Source of the DNA: Saprospiraceae bacterium
GTDB taxonomy: Bacteria > Bacteroidota > Bacteroidia > Chitinophagales > Saprospiraceae
Direction: 5' to 3'
NCBI GenBank assembly: GCA_022841345.1
Contig: JALHRR010000011.1
Coordinates: forward strand, 62,001-126,000
Length of the DNA: 64,000 bases
Shown one piece after another: positions 34,025 through 41,026 of the stretch (positions are counted from its first letter, which is position 1; the number at the start of each line of letters is the position of its first letter). Under the pieces are notes generated by a model. It was not told where the DNA came from, did not search any database, and worked only from the letters and a program-made list of their open reading frames with translations. Both the position numbers and the translations under genes were made by a program.

Positions 34025-36486
34025 TATTGTGACGGTTTCCCTGCTTGAGGTTGAGTAGACGCACCAGGAACGCCTAACATTTTAGATACTGCATCGTTAA
34101 ATGAAGTTCTATTATCTGGAGACATATTCTTCATTTCTTTAATAGACTGTTTCACAGCTTCATTGAATAGCTTAATAGTTTCAACCGTAGGAACCAGTTC
34201 CTTGTTAAACTGTTGGAAACTTTCCAAAGATAATCTAGAAGATTCCGCAAGTGCCTTAACAGATTCGTCTTCAACCTTACCAGTTCCACGCGTTAGCTTA
34301 TCTGAAATAATATTTTCTCTACCAAGCTGGGTTTGCTCAGAAGTTTGATCTGCATTAATAGTACCTAACGCTCGATCCATAATCATACGAGGATCTGCTG
34401 CACCACGTTCAACTGTTTGCATTGTAACCATTTGATTAAATGTGTCACGCATTTCTGGAGGCAAATTACTAACGTCATCTGCGGTAAGCCTAGACTTACC
34501 TATTGATTTCATATAGCCTTTAAGTCTATCTCTAGCCTGATCTACCTGCGCAAAACGACTAGTAGCGTTGGCATTAACATTGTTTTTCATACGCTCGATA
34601 ACTTGATCTGGCGTAAGGCCCGACTCTTTTGCTGCTTGCTGTACGATAGGATGTTGAGGGCTTAATTCTTCTTCTTTGATGGACATTAAGCCTTGTTTTG
34701 TCATTGTAGACATTTTATTTAAATCTTGATCGGCCATCATTCCAGCTGCACGCATGACACCGCGAGGGCCGGTTGTCTCCTGAGACATTCCTTGATACTC
34801 TTCGTATGCACCTTTAGCTGCCTGTAATCCTAAAGTAGTATTTTCTCCAACAAACTTACCAAAACCACCGGCAATCCTTTGGAAATCTCCTTCAGTAGAA
34901 GCTCCACTTCGAGCAACGATTTCAGCTGTCATTTGTGTAAATTTACGATTCTCTTCTGCGAATCTAGAATCATCTAATCCTAATTTCATACCTTCAGCTA
35001 AAATCTTAATAGTTGCCTGTTTACTAGACTCAGAACTTCCCAATCCACCAGACAGAGTTCCCATTACCTGACCAGCATTCGATAAATTCATTCCGCGTTG
35101 AAACTGCAATGCGGTACCGGCATCTCTAGCCATTCTAGTAGAACCACCAGATCCTAGAATTCCACCGGCCATATCCATGCCCATCTGATCTGTAAATCCA
35201 GCATTGATATTTCTTTCTCTAAATCCGCCTGCTCCATGGAAAGTAGAAAAATCTAATCCCATAGCGCGTTGAGATTGTAAGTATCCAGTCATATTTGAAT
35301 CATAGGTTTGAGCAGCTAATTTTTTAAGAGGATTCTGTTGTTGTTCTGCGGTTAAGGCTGATTGAAAATTATCAGCAAATTCTTTAGCAAGTAAAGAATT
35401 GTACTGTTTCATCTGTTGGTCGCCAACGCCTTTTAGCCAGTTACCTGCACCAGTTGCTCTACCGATAGAACTTTCGTTTAAAGTATTTCCAAGTCCGGTC
35501 GCAATACCAGAAGCTCCTAGTGCGCGAGTTCTCTCGCTACCAAATGCAGTTGCTGCACCGCCAGCGATAGCTCCACCACTAATTAAAGCGCCAACGCCAG
35601 TCCAGCCAGTACCAACCATTCCCGTTGCTCCACCGGCCATCATTGCCGATCCAGCTGTCAATTTTGCAATATCAGAATTTCTAGAAACTTCGTCCATTCT
35701 CCTAGCACCACCAAGAGCTTTCAGTCTCTCTGCTTGCCATGATTGTCCGTAAACACTGCCCATGTCGCCGATTGTACGACCGACAGTACCTTCCATTGCA
35801 GCACCAGTGTTAATGCCAGTCCTAAAAGGAGAACGAGCAACTTGTTCGTATGCAACATTACCAAGACTGATGGCAGATCCTACGCCACCTAAAGCTGCTC
35901 CGATTCCACCCCAGCCGCCAATAGCACCAAAAGCTTCTCGACCTGCTGCGCCATACATTCCCTGACCCATAAATCGGCCAGCTCTTCCCCAACCTGCAGG
36001 ATTTCTATCTTTAATTGATTGACCTTGTGCAGCTTGTAATGATTCTCTAGCATCTAAAGCTTGATTTAATGCTGCATCGCGTTGACGATATATTTCACGG
36101 GCTTGCCTATTATTAGTTTCTAAGCGAGCAATTTTCTCTTTAATTTCAAGTTCTTCTTTAGAATCCTTATTAAGATCTTTTTGATGATTTTGTAATTTCT
36201 TAATAGTTTCCATACGTTGAGCCATAATTTTGCCCAACTTATCTTGACCTTTAATCTGTTCACTAATCAGTTGATCCATCTCACGACGAGCGGTCATGGT
36301 AGCTCTTTGGTATGCTTCCATTGAAGGTGCAGACATGCCAGCCACACCAGCTTGACCGGCTCTTTGCTGCATTCCCATGTTATTCATCGGGGCCATGATA
36401 GACGCCATCTTGTTCTTCATCTGGTCTACAGATTTATCGAACTCACTTGTGTCAAATTTGGCTGAAAATACGAACTCTTTTTTCAC
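34024..36486 (-). CDS. Tail tape measure protein
   Basis: 820 residues with a GTG start at 36486 (MKKEFVFSAKFDTSEFDKS), preceded by AGGACA. Residues 1-150 are coiled coil (EELEIKEKIARLETNNRQAREIYRQRDAALN). Residues 160-340 are Gly/Ala-rich hydrophobic (GGWGGIGAALGGVGSAI, GGATGMVGTGWTGVGALISGGAIAGGAA), then more helix. This layout is typical of tape measure proteins, which set tail length; at about 0.15 nm per residue this would suggest a tail near 120 nm. It is the first gene of the long minus-strand tail operon, behind a strong TTTGATATAAT promoter. Confidence 0.8.
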   Translation of the reverse strand: MKKEFVFSAKFDTSEFDKSVDQMKNKMASIMAPMNNMGMQQRAGQAGVAGMSAPSMEAYQRATMTARREMDQLISEQIKGQDKLGKIMAQRMETIKKLQNHQKDLNKDSKEELEIKEKIARLETNNRQAREIYRQRDAALNQALDARESLQAAQGQSIKDRNPAGWGRAGRFMGQGMYGAAGREAFGAIGGWGGIGAALGGVGSAISLGNVAYEQVARSPFRTGINTGAAMEGTVGRTIGDMGSVYGQSWQAERLKALGGARRMDEVSRNSDIAKLTAGSAMMAGGATGMVGTGWTGVGALISGGAIAGGAATAFGSERTRALGASGIATGLGNTLNESSIGRATGAGNWLKGVGDQQMKQYNSLLAKEFADNFQSALTAEQQQNPLKKLAAQTYDSNMTGYLQSQRAMGLDFSTFHGAGGFRERNINAGFTDQMGMDMAGGILGSGGSTRMARDAGTALQFQRGMNLSNAGQVMGTLSGGLGSSESSKQATIKILAEGMKLGLDDSRFAEENRKFTQMTAEIVARSGASTEGDFQRIAGGFGKFVGENTTLGLQAAKGAYEEYQGMSQETTGPRGVMRAAGMMADQDLNKMSTMTKQGLMSIKEEELSPQHPIVQQAAKESGLTPDQVIERMKNNVNANATSRFAQVDQARDRLKGYMKSIGKSRLTADDVSNLPPEMRDTFNQMVTMQTVERGAADPRMIMDRALGTINADQTSEQTQLGRENIISDKLTRGTGKVEDESVKALAESSRLSLESFQQFNKELVPTVETIKLFNEAVKQSIKEMKNMSPDNRTSFNDAVSKMLGVPGASTQPQAGKPSQ

Positions 36487-36546
36487 GATTATGTCCTATT
36501 TGGTCTCCTATAAAGATTGCAGTTACGCCCATATAGGTCCATATTG

Positions 36547-36556
36547 ATTATATCAA
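36547..36556 (-). promoter_or_regulatory. Extended -10 promoter of the tail operon
   Basis: Minus-strand TTGATATAAT, a perfect TGnTATAAT extended -10. The expected start point near 36540 gives a leader of about 54 bases before the GTG at 36486. Likely the main late promoter for the tail genes. Confidence 0.65.
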
Positions 36557-36570
36557 ATCTCAGGAAACTG

Positions 36571-36599
36571 TTGACTTACAGTACAGTCTCAGATAGTAT
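36571..36599 (+). promoter_or_regulatory. Sigma-70 promoter, divergent from the tail operon
   Basis: TTGACT (36571-36576), 17-base spacer, TAGTAT (36594-36599), then GGGAGACAG before the ATG at 36618. It faces away from the minus-strand promoter at 36547, so the two promoters share about 50 bases. Confidence 0.65.
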
Positions 36600-36617
36600 T
36601 AAAAGACGGGAGACAGA

Positions 36618-36842
36618 ATGAAGAAAAAGAACTCTACCAAGGCTAGAAAGTCAAAAGCACCTAAAGCTCCGAAAGTATTGACGTTATGGGACCGATTACC
36701 CAAAAATGAAGGCGAACGATTAGAGCTTTTGATTAGCATGACAGAGAAAAACATTAGACCTGGCTCCAAAGACACAACTATGGCCGATCAAGCAGTGAGA
36801 CTGCGTGCAAAGCTTGAAGAGTGGAAAAAAAACAATAAGTAG
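36618..36842 (+). CDS. Small very basic hypothetical protein
   Basis: 74 residues starting MKKKNSTKARKSKAPKAPK. The first 25 residues are mainly Lys, Arg, Ala and Pro, histone-tail-like; the rest is helical (GERLELLISMTEKNI ... VRLRAKLEEWKK). Likely binds nucleic acid or another anionic partner. First gene of a short plus-strand cassette with its own promoter. Confidence 0.6.
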   Translation: MKKKNSTKARKSKAPKAPKVLTLWDRLPKNEGERLELLISMTEKNIRPGSKDTTMADQAVRLRAKLEEWKKNNK

Positions 36843-36851
36843 AATTGCTTC

Positions 36852-37097
36852 ATGCAGAATCCTGAATTTGCTATATTCAGCATAGTCCTTTACGGACTTG
36901 TTATTTGGTTGATTTTATATCAAGTGGATCTGCGCGTCAATTTCTATGGAAAACTTAAATGCAAACTTGGATTACACAAAAGATATATTACCAAAGATGG
37001 ACAGAAGATTAAAAAATATAAATGCGAATTTTGTAAAAAACCTAAAAAACACCCTCATCTAAAATTAGTTGACGGCGGCAAAAAGAACGTGATATAA
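36852..37097 (+). CDS. Membrane-anchored zinc-finger-like small protein
   Basis: 81 residues. An N-terminal membrane span (FAIFSIVLYGLVIWLILY) is followed by CKLGLHKRYITKDG and CEFCKKPKKH, a Cys/His set that could hold zinc, and a basic tail. No ribosome site is obvious. Not recognised as a family; a membrane-tethered nucleic-acid or protein binder is a guess. Confidence 0.55.
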   Translation: MQNPEFAIFSIVLYGLVIWLILYQVDLRVNFYGKLKCKLGLHKRYITKDGQKIKKYKCEFCKKPKKHPHLKLVDGGKKNVI

Positions 37098-37114
37098 CTC
37101 ATGCAGGAGGATCA

Positions 37115-37720
37115 ATGAATCCAAAAGAATACATCAAAAACGTACTAGTTACTGAAGCTCGCGATATGGCACCGCTCCAGGAACGTTTTGCACAAATCAG
37201 AAATATTAGAATTTTACACAGCCTTACTGGTCTTGGATCTGAATTATCAGAAGTTCAAGAAATGGTTGAAAATCCACGTTTTGATGGCGTGAATTTAAAA
37301 GAAGAAATGGGCGATCTTAAATGGTATATGGGAATCATGGTTGATGAACTTAAATTCGATCCAGACCAAGTGTTCTCGAACAATGAACCTGGCGGCATCG
37401 TAGCTTATGGCTCGGTAAATCAGCAAGCAGAATTGCAACATCAAGTTCATGGGATGGTAAAAGCAATTGGCACAATCACTGACATCGCTAAAAAAAGTCT
37501 ATTTTACGGCAAAGAATTAAATACCGCAGAAATTTTGAATCAGCTTCAAAAGCTTGATTATTATATCAATTATTCTTTAAGACTATACGGTCAAACATCT
37601 GCACAGGCTCGCGAACGTAACATAGAAAAACTTCGCGCACGTTACGGTGAAAAATTCACTGAAGCCGCTGCTCTTGAAAGAAACCTAGAAGCAGAACGCG
37701 CTATTCTAGAGAAAAAATGA
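37115..37720 (+). CDS. MazG-like nucleoside triphosphate pyrophosphohydrolase
   Basis: 201 residues after a GGAGGATCA site. LGSELSEVQEM followed by KEEMGDLKWYMG (residues 40-75) has the spaced acidic motif ExxE...ExxD of the all-alpha NTP-PPase (MazG-like) fold, which binds magnesium and hydrolyses NTPs to NMP and PPi. The second half (KAIGTITDIAKKSLFYGKELN) looks like a decayed repeat of the same fold. In phages this family may lower ppGpp or clean nucleotide pools. The call is fairly safe. Confidence 0.7.
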   Translation: MNPKEYIKNVLVTEARDMAPLQERFAQIRNIRILHSLTGLGSELSEVQEMVENPRFDGVNLKEEMGDLKWYMGIMVDELKFDPDQVFSNNEPGGIVAYGSVNQQAELQHQVHGMVKAIGTITDIAKKSLFYGKELNTAEILNQLQKLDYYINYSLRLYGQTSAQARERNIEKLRARYGEKFTEAAALERNLEAERAILEKK

Positions 37721-37857
37721 AATATCTAATACTTCTACTTTTATTAGCAGGATGTGCTTCTAATCCAAAGGTTCGCATGAAAAATTGCGAACCAGTAGGT
37801 AATGGGTATTTTGATTGCGATCCTCTCCCTGAGAGACATTACAAAGATAGAATTTAA
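37717..37857 (+). CDS. Very small lipoprotein (46 aa)
   Basis: An ATG overlapping the MazG-like stop (ATGA) begins MKYLILLLLLAGCASNPKV. LLAGC is a clear lipobox with Cys13, leaving a 34-residue mature peptide with two further Cys. Such tiny lipoproteins resemble outer spanins (Rz1-type) or superinfection-blocking lipoproteins. It is not next to the lysis genes, so superinfection exclusion or envelope modification is as likely. Convergent with the minus-strand gene, with a four-base stop overlap. Confidence 0.65.
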   Translation: MKYLILLLLLAGCASNPKVRMKNCEPVGNGYFDCDPLPERHYKDRI

Positions 37858-38018
37858 CGCTTAACTTTAGAGAACTTCTCGATCTGTTTCTTATCGAGCT
37901 TCTTTTTGACAGTTTCTTTGGTCTTAAATCGACCTTTATTATTGCCAAACCAACGATCAGTGTCCATTGCGGACGCTACCGATCTTTTACTACTTCTTTT
38001 TCGTTTGTGGTGTGCCAT
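37854..38018 (-). CDS. Small highly basic protein (54 aa)
   Basis: The ATG at 38018 opens MAHHKRKRSSKRSVASAMDTDRWFGNNKGRFKTKETVKKK (given only to show the charge pattern in pieces: HHKRKRSSKR, then KKKLDKKQ). The start lies inside the preceding gene by 29 bases. It is nearly all Lys/Arg/Ser and probably binds nucleic acid. Not recognised. Confidence 0.5.
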   Translation of the reverse strand: MAHHKRKRSSKRSVASAMDTDRWFGNNKGRFKTKETVKKKLDKKQIEKFSKVKR

Positions 38019-38166
38019 CTTCTAATTCCTGTTTAATAACTTTCTTAGCCATCTGACGTTCTTTAGCCTTATGCTTTTTTACCGTATTGTGCGGAGGAAT
38101 ATCTAATGCCCATTCCTGAGCCTGTATTGATCGCTTAGATGTTCTTAAAGTATCTCTTTTAGCCAT
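37990..38166 (-). CDS. Small basic protein (58 aa)
   Basis: The ATG at 38166 shares a base with the stop of the Rrf2-like gene (TAATG), which supports translation. The product begins MAKRDTLRTSKRSIQAQEW and ends in a Lys-rich helix (KAKERQMAKKVIKQE). It resembles the next small basic protein in opening and charge, so the two may be partners. Function unknown. Confidence 0.5.
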   Translation of the reverse strand: MAKRDTLRTSKRSIQAQEWALDIPPHNTVKKHKAKERQMAKKVIKQELEDGTPQTKKK

Positions 38167-38495
38167 TATACTTTCGTATTCTTATAAGCTTCTACGATAT
38201 TTTTACGAAGCTGATTCATAGAATTGTGGTCAGATTTTAAGATTGTCTCTTTAAATTCACCTAAAGCTCTAGCAATGGTGTAAAAAGAGATAGGTAAAGT
38301 GCTAGCAAGCTTAATTCCACCACCTGGACCACGTTTTACTGTGGTAATATCGGCCCTAGAAAGTTTAGCAGCAATTTGCTCAAGAAAACTAATAGTAGAA
38401 TCAATTTTTAGATCTTCTAGACGCACATAGTCATCATGTAGTCGCAATTCTGCAACAATCGCAATCGCTATTTGAACATCCTTTTTGATCTTCAT
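38166..38495 (-). CDS. Rrf2-like winged-helix transcription regulator
   Basis: 109 residues. SFLEQIAAKLSRADITTVKRGPGGGIKLA (residues 36-64) is the recognition helix and wing of the Rrf2/IscR family; the RGPGGG wing is diagnostic. No Cys occur, so it cannot hold the iron-sulfur cluster that IscR uses. The first helix (QIAIAIVAELRL) fits the family. It has its own TTTGATATAAT promoter and a GGAG site, and leads the two small basic genes. Probably regulates phage or host genes; the target is unknown. Confidence 0.75.
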   Translation of the reverse strand: MKIKKDVQIAIAIVAELRLHDDYVRLEDLKIDSTISFLEQIAAKLSRADITTVKRGPGGGIKLASTLPISFYTIARALGEFKETILKSDHNSMNQLRKNIVEAYKNTKV

Positions 38496-38507
38496 TGGGG
38501 CTCCTAC

Positions 38508-38522
38508 ATTATATTATATCAA
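38508..38522 (-). promoter_or_regulatory. Extended -10 promoter of the Rrf2-like gene
   Basis: Minus strand TTTGATATAATATAATG contains two overlapping TATAAT hexamers, the first with a TG extension. The ATG at 38495 follows GTAGGAGCCCCA. Start points near 38506 or 38501 give a leader of only about 5-12 bases. Confidence 0.6.
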
Positions 38523-38539
38523 ATTGATACAAAATGCAA

Positions 38540-38794
38540 CTAGATAGGCGCACCTTCTGGCTTATTTTGAACTTCTGTGTATCCATAAAAATCTATATAA
38601 CCTTGAATTGCTTTGATTACCTCTGGAGTAAAGCCTGTTTTTTCGCCTATCCAATAAGCTACTACAATACATGGAACCATGGTCATTGAGGAAATCATTG
38701 CTATAGAATAATGAAGATCTCCTCGACCTCTATCTATCCAATATGATTGGGCATAATCTTTATTAACGCTATACTTATCAATATCAATTACCAT
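38540..38794 (-). CDS. Hypothetical protein downstream of thyX (84 aa)
   Basis: The ATG at 38794 lies 11 bases inside the end of thyX and follows GCAGGG, so it is preferred over the longer frame that starts inside thyX. The product starts MVIDIDKYSVNKDYAQSYW and is mixed, with a hydrophobic middle (IAMISSMTMVPCIVVAYWIG). Not recognised. Confidence 0.5.
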   Translation of the reverse strand: MVIDIDKYSVNKDYAQSYWIDRGRGDLHYSIAMISSMTMVPCIVVAYWIGEKTGFTPEVIKAIQGYIDFYGYTEVQNKPEGAPI

Positions 38795-39662
38795 CTGGCC
38801 CTGCGAACTTCTCAATGTTCTCATTGGCCAAAGTTTTCCGATATTGAACCCATCCTTCTCCAAAATTTCCGCTACGCATAGAAAGAAAGCTCGACACAGC
38901 CTGGTGTTCAGCAGGAGAGGCGTGAATTGGAGCTGATCCAACAAGACGATAGTACAGCTCTAAATCCTGTTCTACCGTAGATCTTTTACCATCATGGTTT
39001 AAATACGACACTCTAGCACATTTAGCTACTGATCTCTTAATTAGAAGTTGTCCTCCTAAAGCTGATGTCTTATTCTTGTTTATTTGTGACCAATCTACAG
39101 TCTCTTTAGCGTCTTCATCGGTAATGAATGGTAAATGCCATTCTCCTTCATTCAATTCTTCAGGCTTATTAAGAGAATACAAATCATACATCTGCCTAGC
39201 AAGCTCATGTATTTCTGGCTGAGCGTCCTTATGTACTCTTAATGCAAAAAAATTTGCAAAATCAGTAGCAGTGCAGACTACAGTAATATGAGAAAAAGGC
39301 TCAAGAATTCTATTAGCATATTGTTTGTGAATATTTAGCTTTTCCATCAAAGTAGCAAAAAATACAGCAGCATAACATGCTCCACGCCAAACCGTTCTAC
39401 ATAGAAGCTGTTTTAAAGGACCAAAGGTAGCGCCAGCTTGCATACCTGATTTATTAGCCGCAAAAGCTAATGGCATAGCAGGGTTTTTCAAAACCATACT
39501 AATCTGCTTCTTTACTGGTATTGCACGCGAAGATGACGCATTACGAGAAAACATTCTATGGGTCATAAACTCGGCATGAATGAATCTAGGATATGTTAAG
39601 ACGAAAGTGGTGAGACGAGTACCGGCTCCGATACTATCCTTGATTATCTTCGCTTCGATCAT
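38784..39662 (-). CDS. thyX: FAD-dependent thymidylate synthase-like protein (ThyX)
   Basis: 292 residues. FMTHRMFSRNASSSRAIP (residues 32-49) corresponds to the ThyX signature RHRx7S, with Thr in place of the first Arg. Blocks around VYDLYSLN and the C-terminal region with SLMRSGNF-like SMRSGNFGEGW fit the phage subgroup. ThyX makes dTMP from dUMP using FAD, NADPH and methylene-tetrahydrofolate. With nrdA/nrdB it supplies DNA precursors. The altered first Arg is seen in phage members by memory; activity needs testing. Confidence 0.75.
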   Translation of the reverse strand: MIEAKIIKDSIGAGTRLTTFVLTYPRFIHAEFMTHRMFSRNASSSRAIPVKKQISMVLKNPAMPLAFAANKSGMQAGATFGPLKQLLCRTVWRGACYAAVFFATLMEKLNIHKQYANRILEPFSHITVVCTATDFANFFALRVHKDAQPEIHELARQMYDLYSLNKPEELNEGEWHLPFITDEDAKETVDWSQINKNKTSALGGQLLIKRSVAKCARVSYLNHDGKRSTVEQDLELYYRLVGSAPIHASPAEHQAVSSFLSMRSGNFGEGWVQYRKTLANENIEKFAGPDGN

Positions 39663-39816
39663 TTTTCTTCTCTTTTCTGTAAGCGTTATATGCGCTTTTG
39701 CCTGCTAAATAAGCTGCTAGTGTCAAAATGCCTCCTGGAACAACTATCGCTGCTATCCACAAACCCTTCGGTAAACTTTTTGCTTCCGAATAAGCATCTT
39801 TCATTAACTTTTTCAT
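39634..39816 (-). CDS. Small single-span membrane protein (60 aa)
   Basis: Begins MKKLMKDAYSEAKSLPKG, then a Gly/Ala-rich span (LWIAAIVVPGGILTLAAYLAG) and a charged tail. It overlaps the thyX start by 29 bases. Located between def and thyX; function unknown. Confidence 0.5.
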   Translation of the reverse strand: MKKLMKDAYSEAKSLPKGLWIAAIVVPGGILTLAAYLAGKSAYNAYRKEKKNDRSEDNQG

Positions 39817-39820
39817 TATT

Positions 39821-40312
39821 CTATTTTAGCTTGAATCCCCATTTTTTAGCAAGCTCTTTTCTTGTTGCCTTATGGAGACTTTTCGACTGTAAATGTGACT
39901 TTCCGTCTAAATGATCTGTCTCATGCTGCACGCACACTGCATGAATTCCTTTGAAAACTTTCTCATGTTCTTGTCCAGTTTCATCTTGAAACTTTAACTT
40001 CACCCAAGACTTTCTCTCTTCTAAAACTAGAAATTCTCCTGGCGCACTCAGACATCCCTCTTTTAAGTTAGCGGAAACAATTGACGCAGATACTATAGAA
40101 GGGTTAATGATATAAAATTTTTCATTTTTAGGACCAAGCATAGTGAACATTCGGAAATTCAACCCGACTTGATTAGATGCTAAGCCCATGCCATTGCCTT
40201 CGATCATAGTTTCCCACATTGCGTCAAGCAATACTTTAAGCTCTGGACCAAAAACAGACACTGGCTTGCATTTTACGAATAATTTTTTATCTGGATATTT
40301 GAGAATCTTCAT
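39821..40312 (-). CDS. def: Peptide deformylase
   Basis: 163 residues with all three family motifs: GNGMGLASNQVG (residues 39-50), EGCLSAPGE (85-93, metal ligand Cys87) and QHETDHLDG (129-137, metal ligands His130 and His134, catalytic Glu131). It removes the formyl group from new proteins. Phage copies are known in marine phages, where they are thought to aid production of phage or photosystem proteins. It is almost full length for the family (about 165-170) and so probably active. ATG overlaps the end of the small membrane gene upstream. Confidence 0.92.
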   Translation of the reverse strand: MKILKYPDKKLFVKCKPVSVFGPELKVLLDAMWETMIEGNGMGLASNQVGLNFRMFTMLGPKNEKFYIINPSIVSASIVSANLKEGCLSAPGEFLVLEERKSWVKLKFQDETGQEHEKVFKGIHAVCVQHETDHLDGKSHLQSKSLHKATRKELAKKWGFKLK

Positions 40313-40454
40313 CTATAACCTTATCTAAAGCCTTGATTCTATTGGACAATGAATTAGGATCAGATAGATTATTGATTCTTTTATGGATGCTATAGCCTAT
40401 AAATATCAGAAATAAGGCCCATAAAACGTATGCAGTAGCGGCAGATCTACTCAT
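40287..40454 (-). CDS. Small single-span membrane protein (55 aa)
   Basis: The ATG at 40454 overlaps the upstream gene by eight bases. MSRSAATAYVLWALFLIFIGYS gives one membrane span after a short N-terminus, then a polar, helical tail (NRIKALDKVIDEDSQ). Its end overlaps def by 26 bases. Unknown function; several like peptides occur in this block. Confidence 0.5.
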   Translation of the reverse strand: MSRSAATAYVLWALFLIFIGYSIHKRINNLSDPNSLSNRIKALDKVIDEDSQISR

Positions 40455-40668
40455 AGTCGTCGCCCGATATAAGCGATTGATAGGTCCTATGAAGTTCTTC
40501 GTCTGCTTCTGTCAACGGCAGTTCTTTTTCCATAATCTTGTCTGAAAGCTCTTGTAAATGGGCAGCTTGCGCTTTGTCCTTAGAGGTATTAATCATTTCT
40601 CCAATGGCCTTATAGACCTCTTGGCTTGTCATTTTATTCTTTTCCCATTCAACGCAGAGTATGCACAT
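40447..40668 (-). CDS. Hypothetical small protein (73 aa)
   Basis: The ATG at 40668 directly follows the UDG-like stop (TAA-ATG) with AAAGGAAAC upstream; a second ATG 12 codons on (MTSQEVYK) is possible. Mostly helical and acidic, with CILC near the N-terminus. Not recognised. Confidence 0.5.
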   Translation of the reverse strand: MCILCVEWEKNKMTSQEVYKAIGEMINTSKDKAQAAHLQELSDKIMEKELPLTEADEELHRTYQSLISGDDYE

Positions 40669-41025
40669 TTACTTGTTTCCTTTAAGGTAATTCTTGCATT
40701 TTTCTAACTCTGAGTCAATATAATTCGTATCATTCAGCTTCCTATTTCTAGGAGAAGGATGTGGTAATTTAAAATGTTTAATACCTATGCTATCCAACTC
40801 TTTAGATGCATTATTACCAAGAGCAACAAAGCTTTTGAGTCCTGAATTATATAATTGACATATTATGATAAAATCGTCGTGAGTATAGCTATTTACTACA
40901 GTCCAGCTAGAAATATCTAACTTATTTATCCACTTTGTTAAATTATTAAAGGATGGAGTGCCCACAAATGGTAGGTCAGGGCTGATATTCAATCTACTTG
41001 GTCGATCCCCAATAAATACTACCAT
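40669..41025 (-). CDS. Uracil-DNA glycosylase superfamily-like protein
   Basis: I start at the ATG at 41025, one base after the ligase stop; the longer frame runs inside the ligase gene. 118 residues: VFIGDRPSRLNISPDLPFVG (residues 3-22) corresponds to the 'GxAPGxxE...PFVG' uracil pocket, and LPHPSPRN (87-94) to the 'HPSP' DNA-intercalation loop. The usual catalytic residue in the first motif is replaced, and it is shorter than typical (about 180-220). It may be a DNA or nucleotide repair glycosylase, or a binding-only relative. Confidence 0.55.
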   Translation of the reverse strand: MVVFIGDRPSRLNISPDLPFVGTPSFNNLTKWINKLDISSWTVVNSYTHDDFIIICQLYNSGLKSFVALGNNASKELDSIGIKHFKLPHPSPRNRKLNDTNYIDSELEKCKNYLKGNK

Positions 41026-41026
41026 A

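Noticed and set aside
37760-37948. 62-codon minus-strand frame across the convergent stops
   Set aside because: It conflicts with the better-supported small basic gene at 37854-38018 and lacks a ribosome site.
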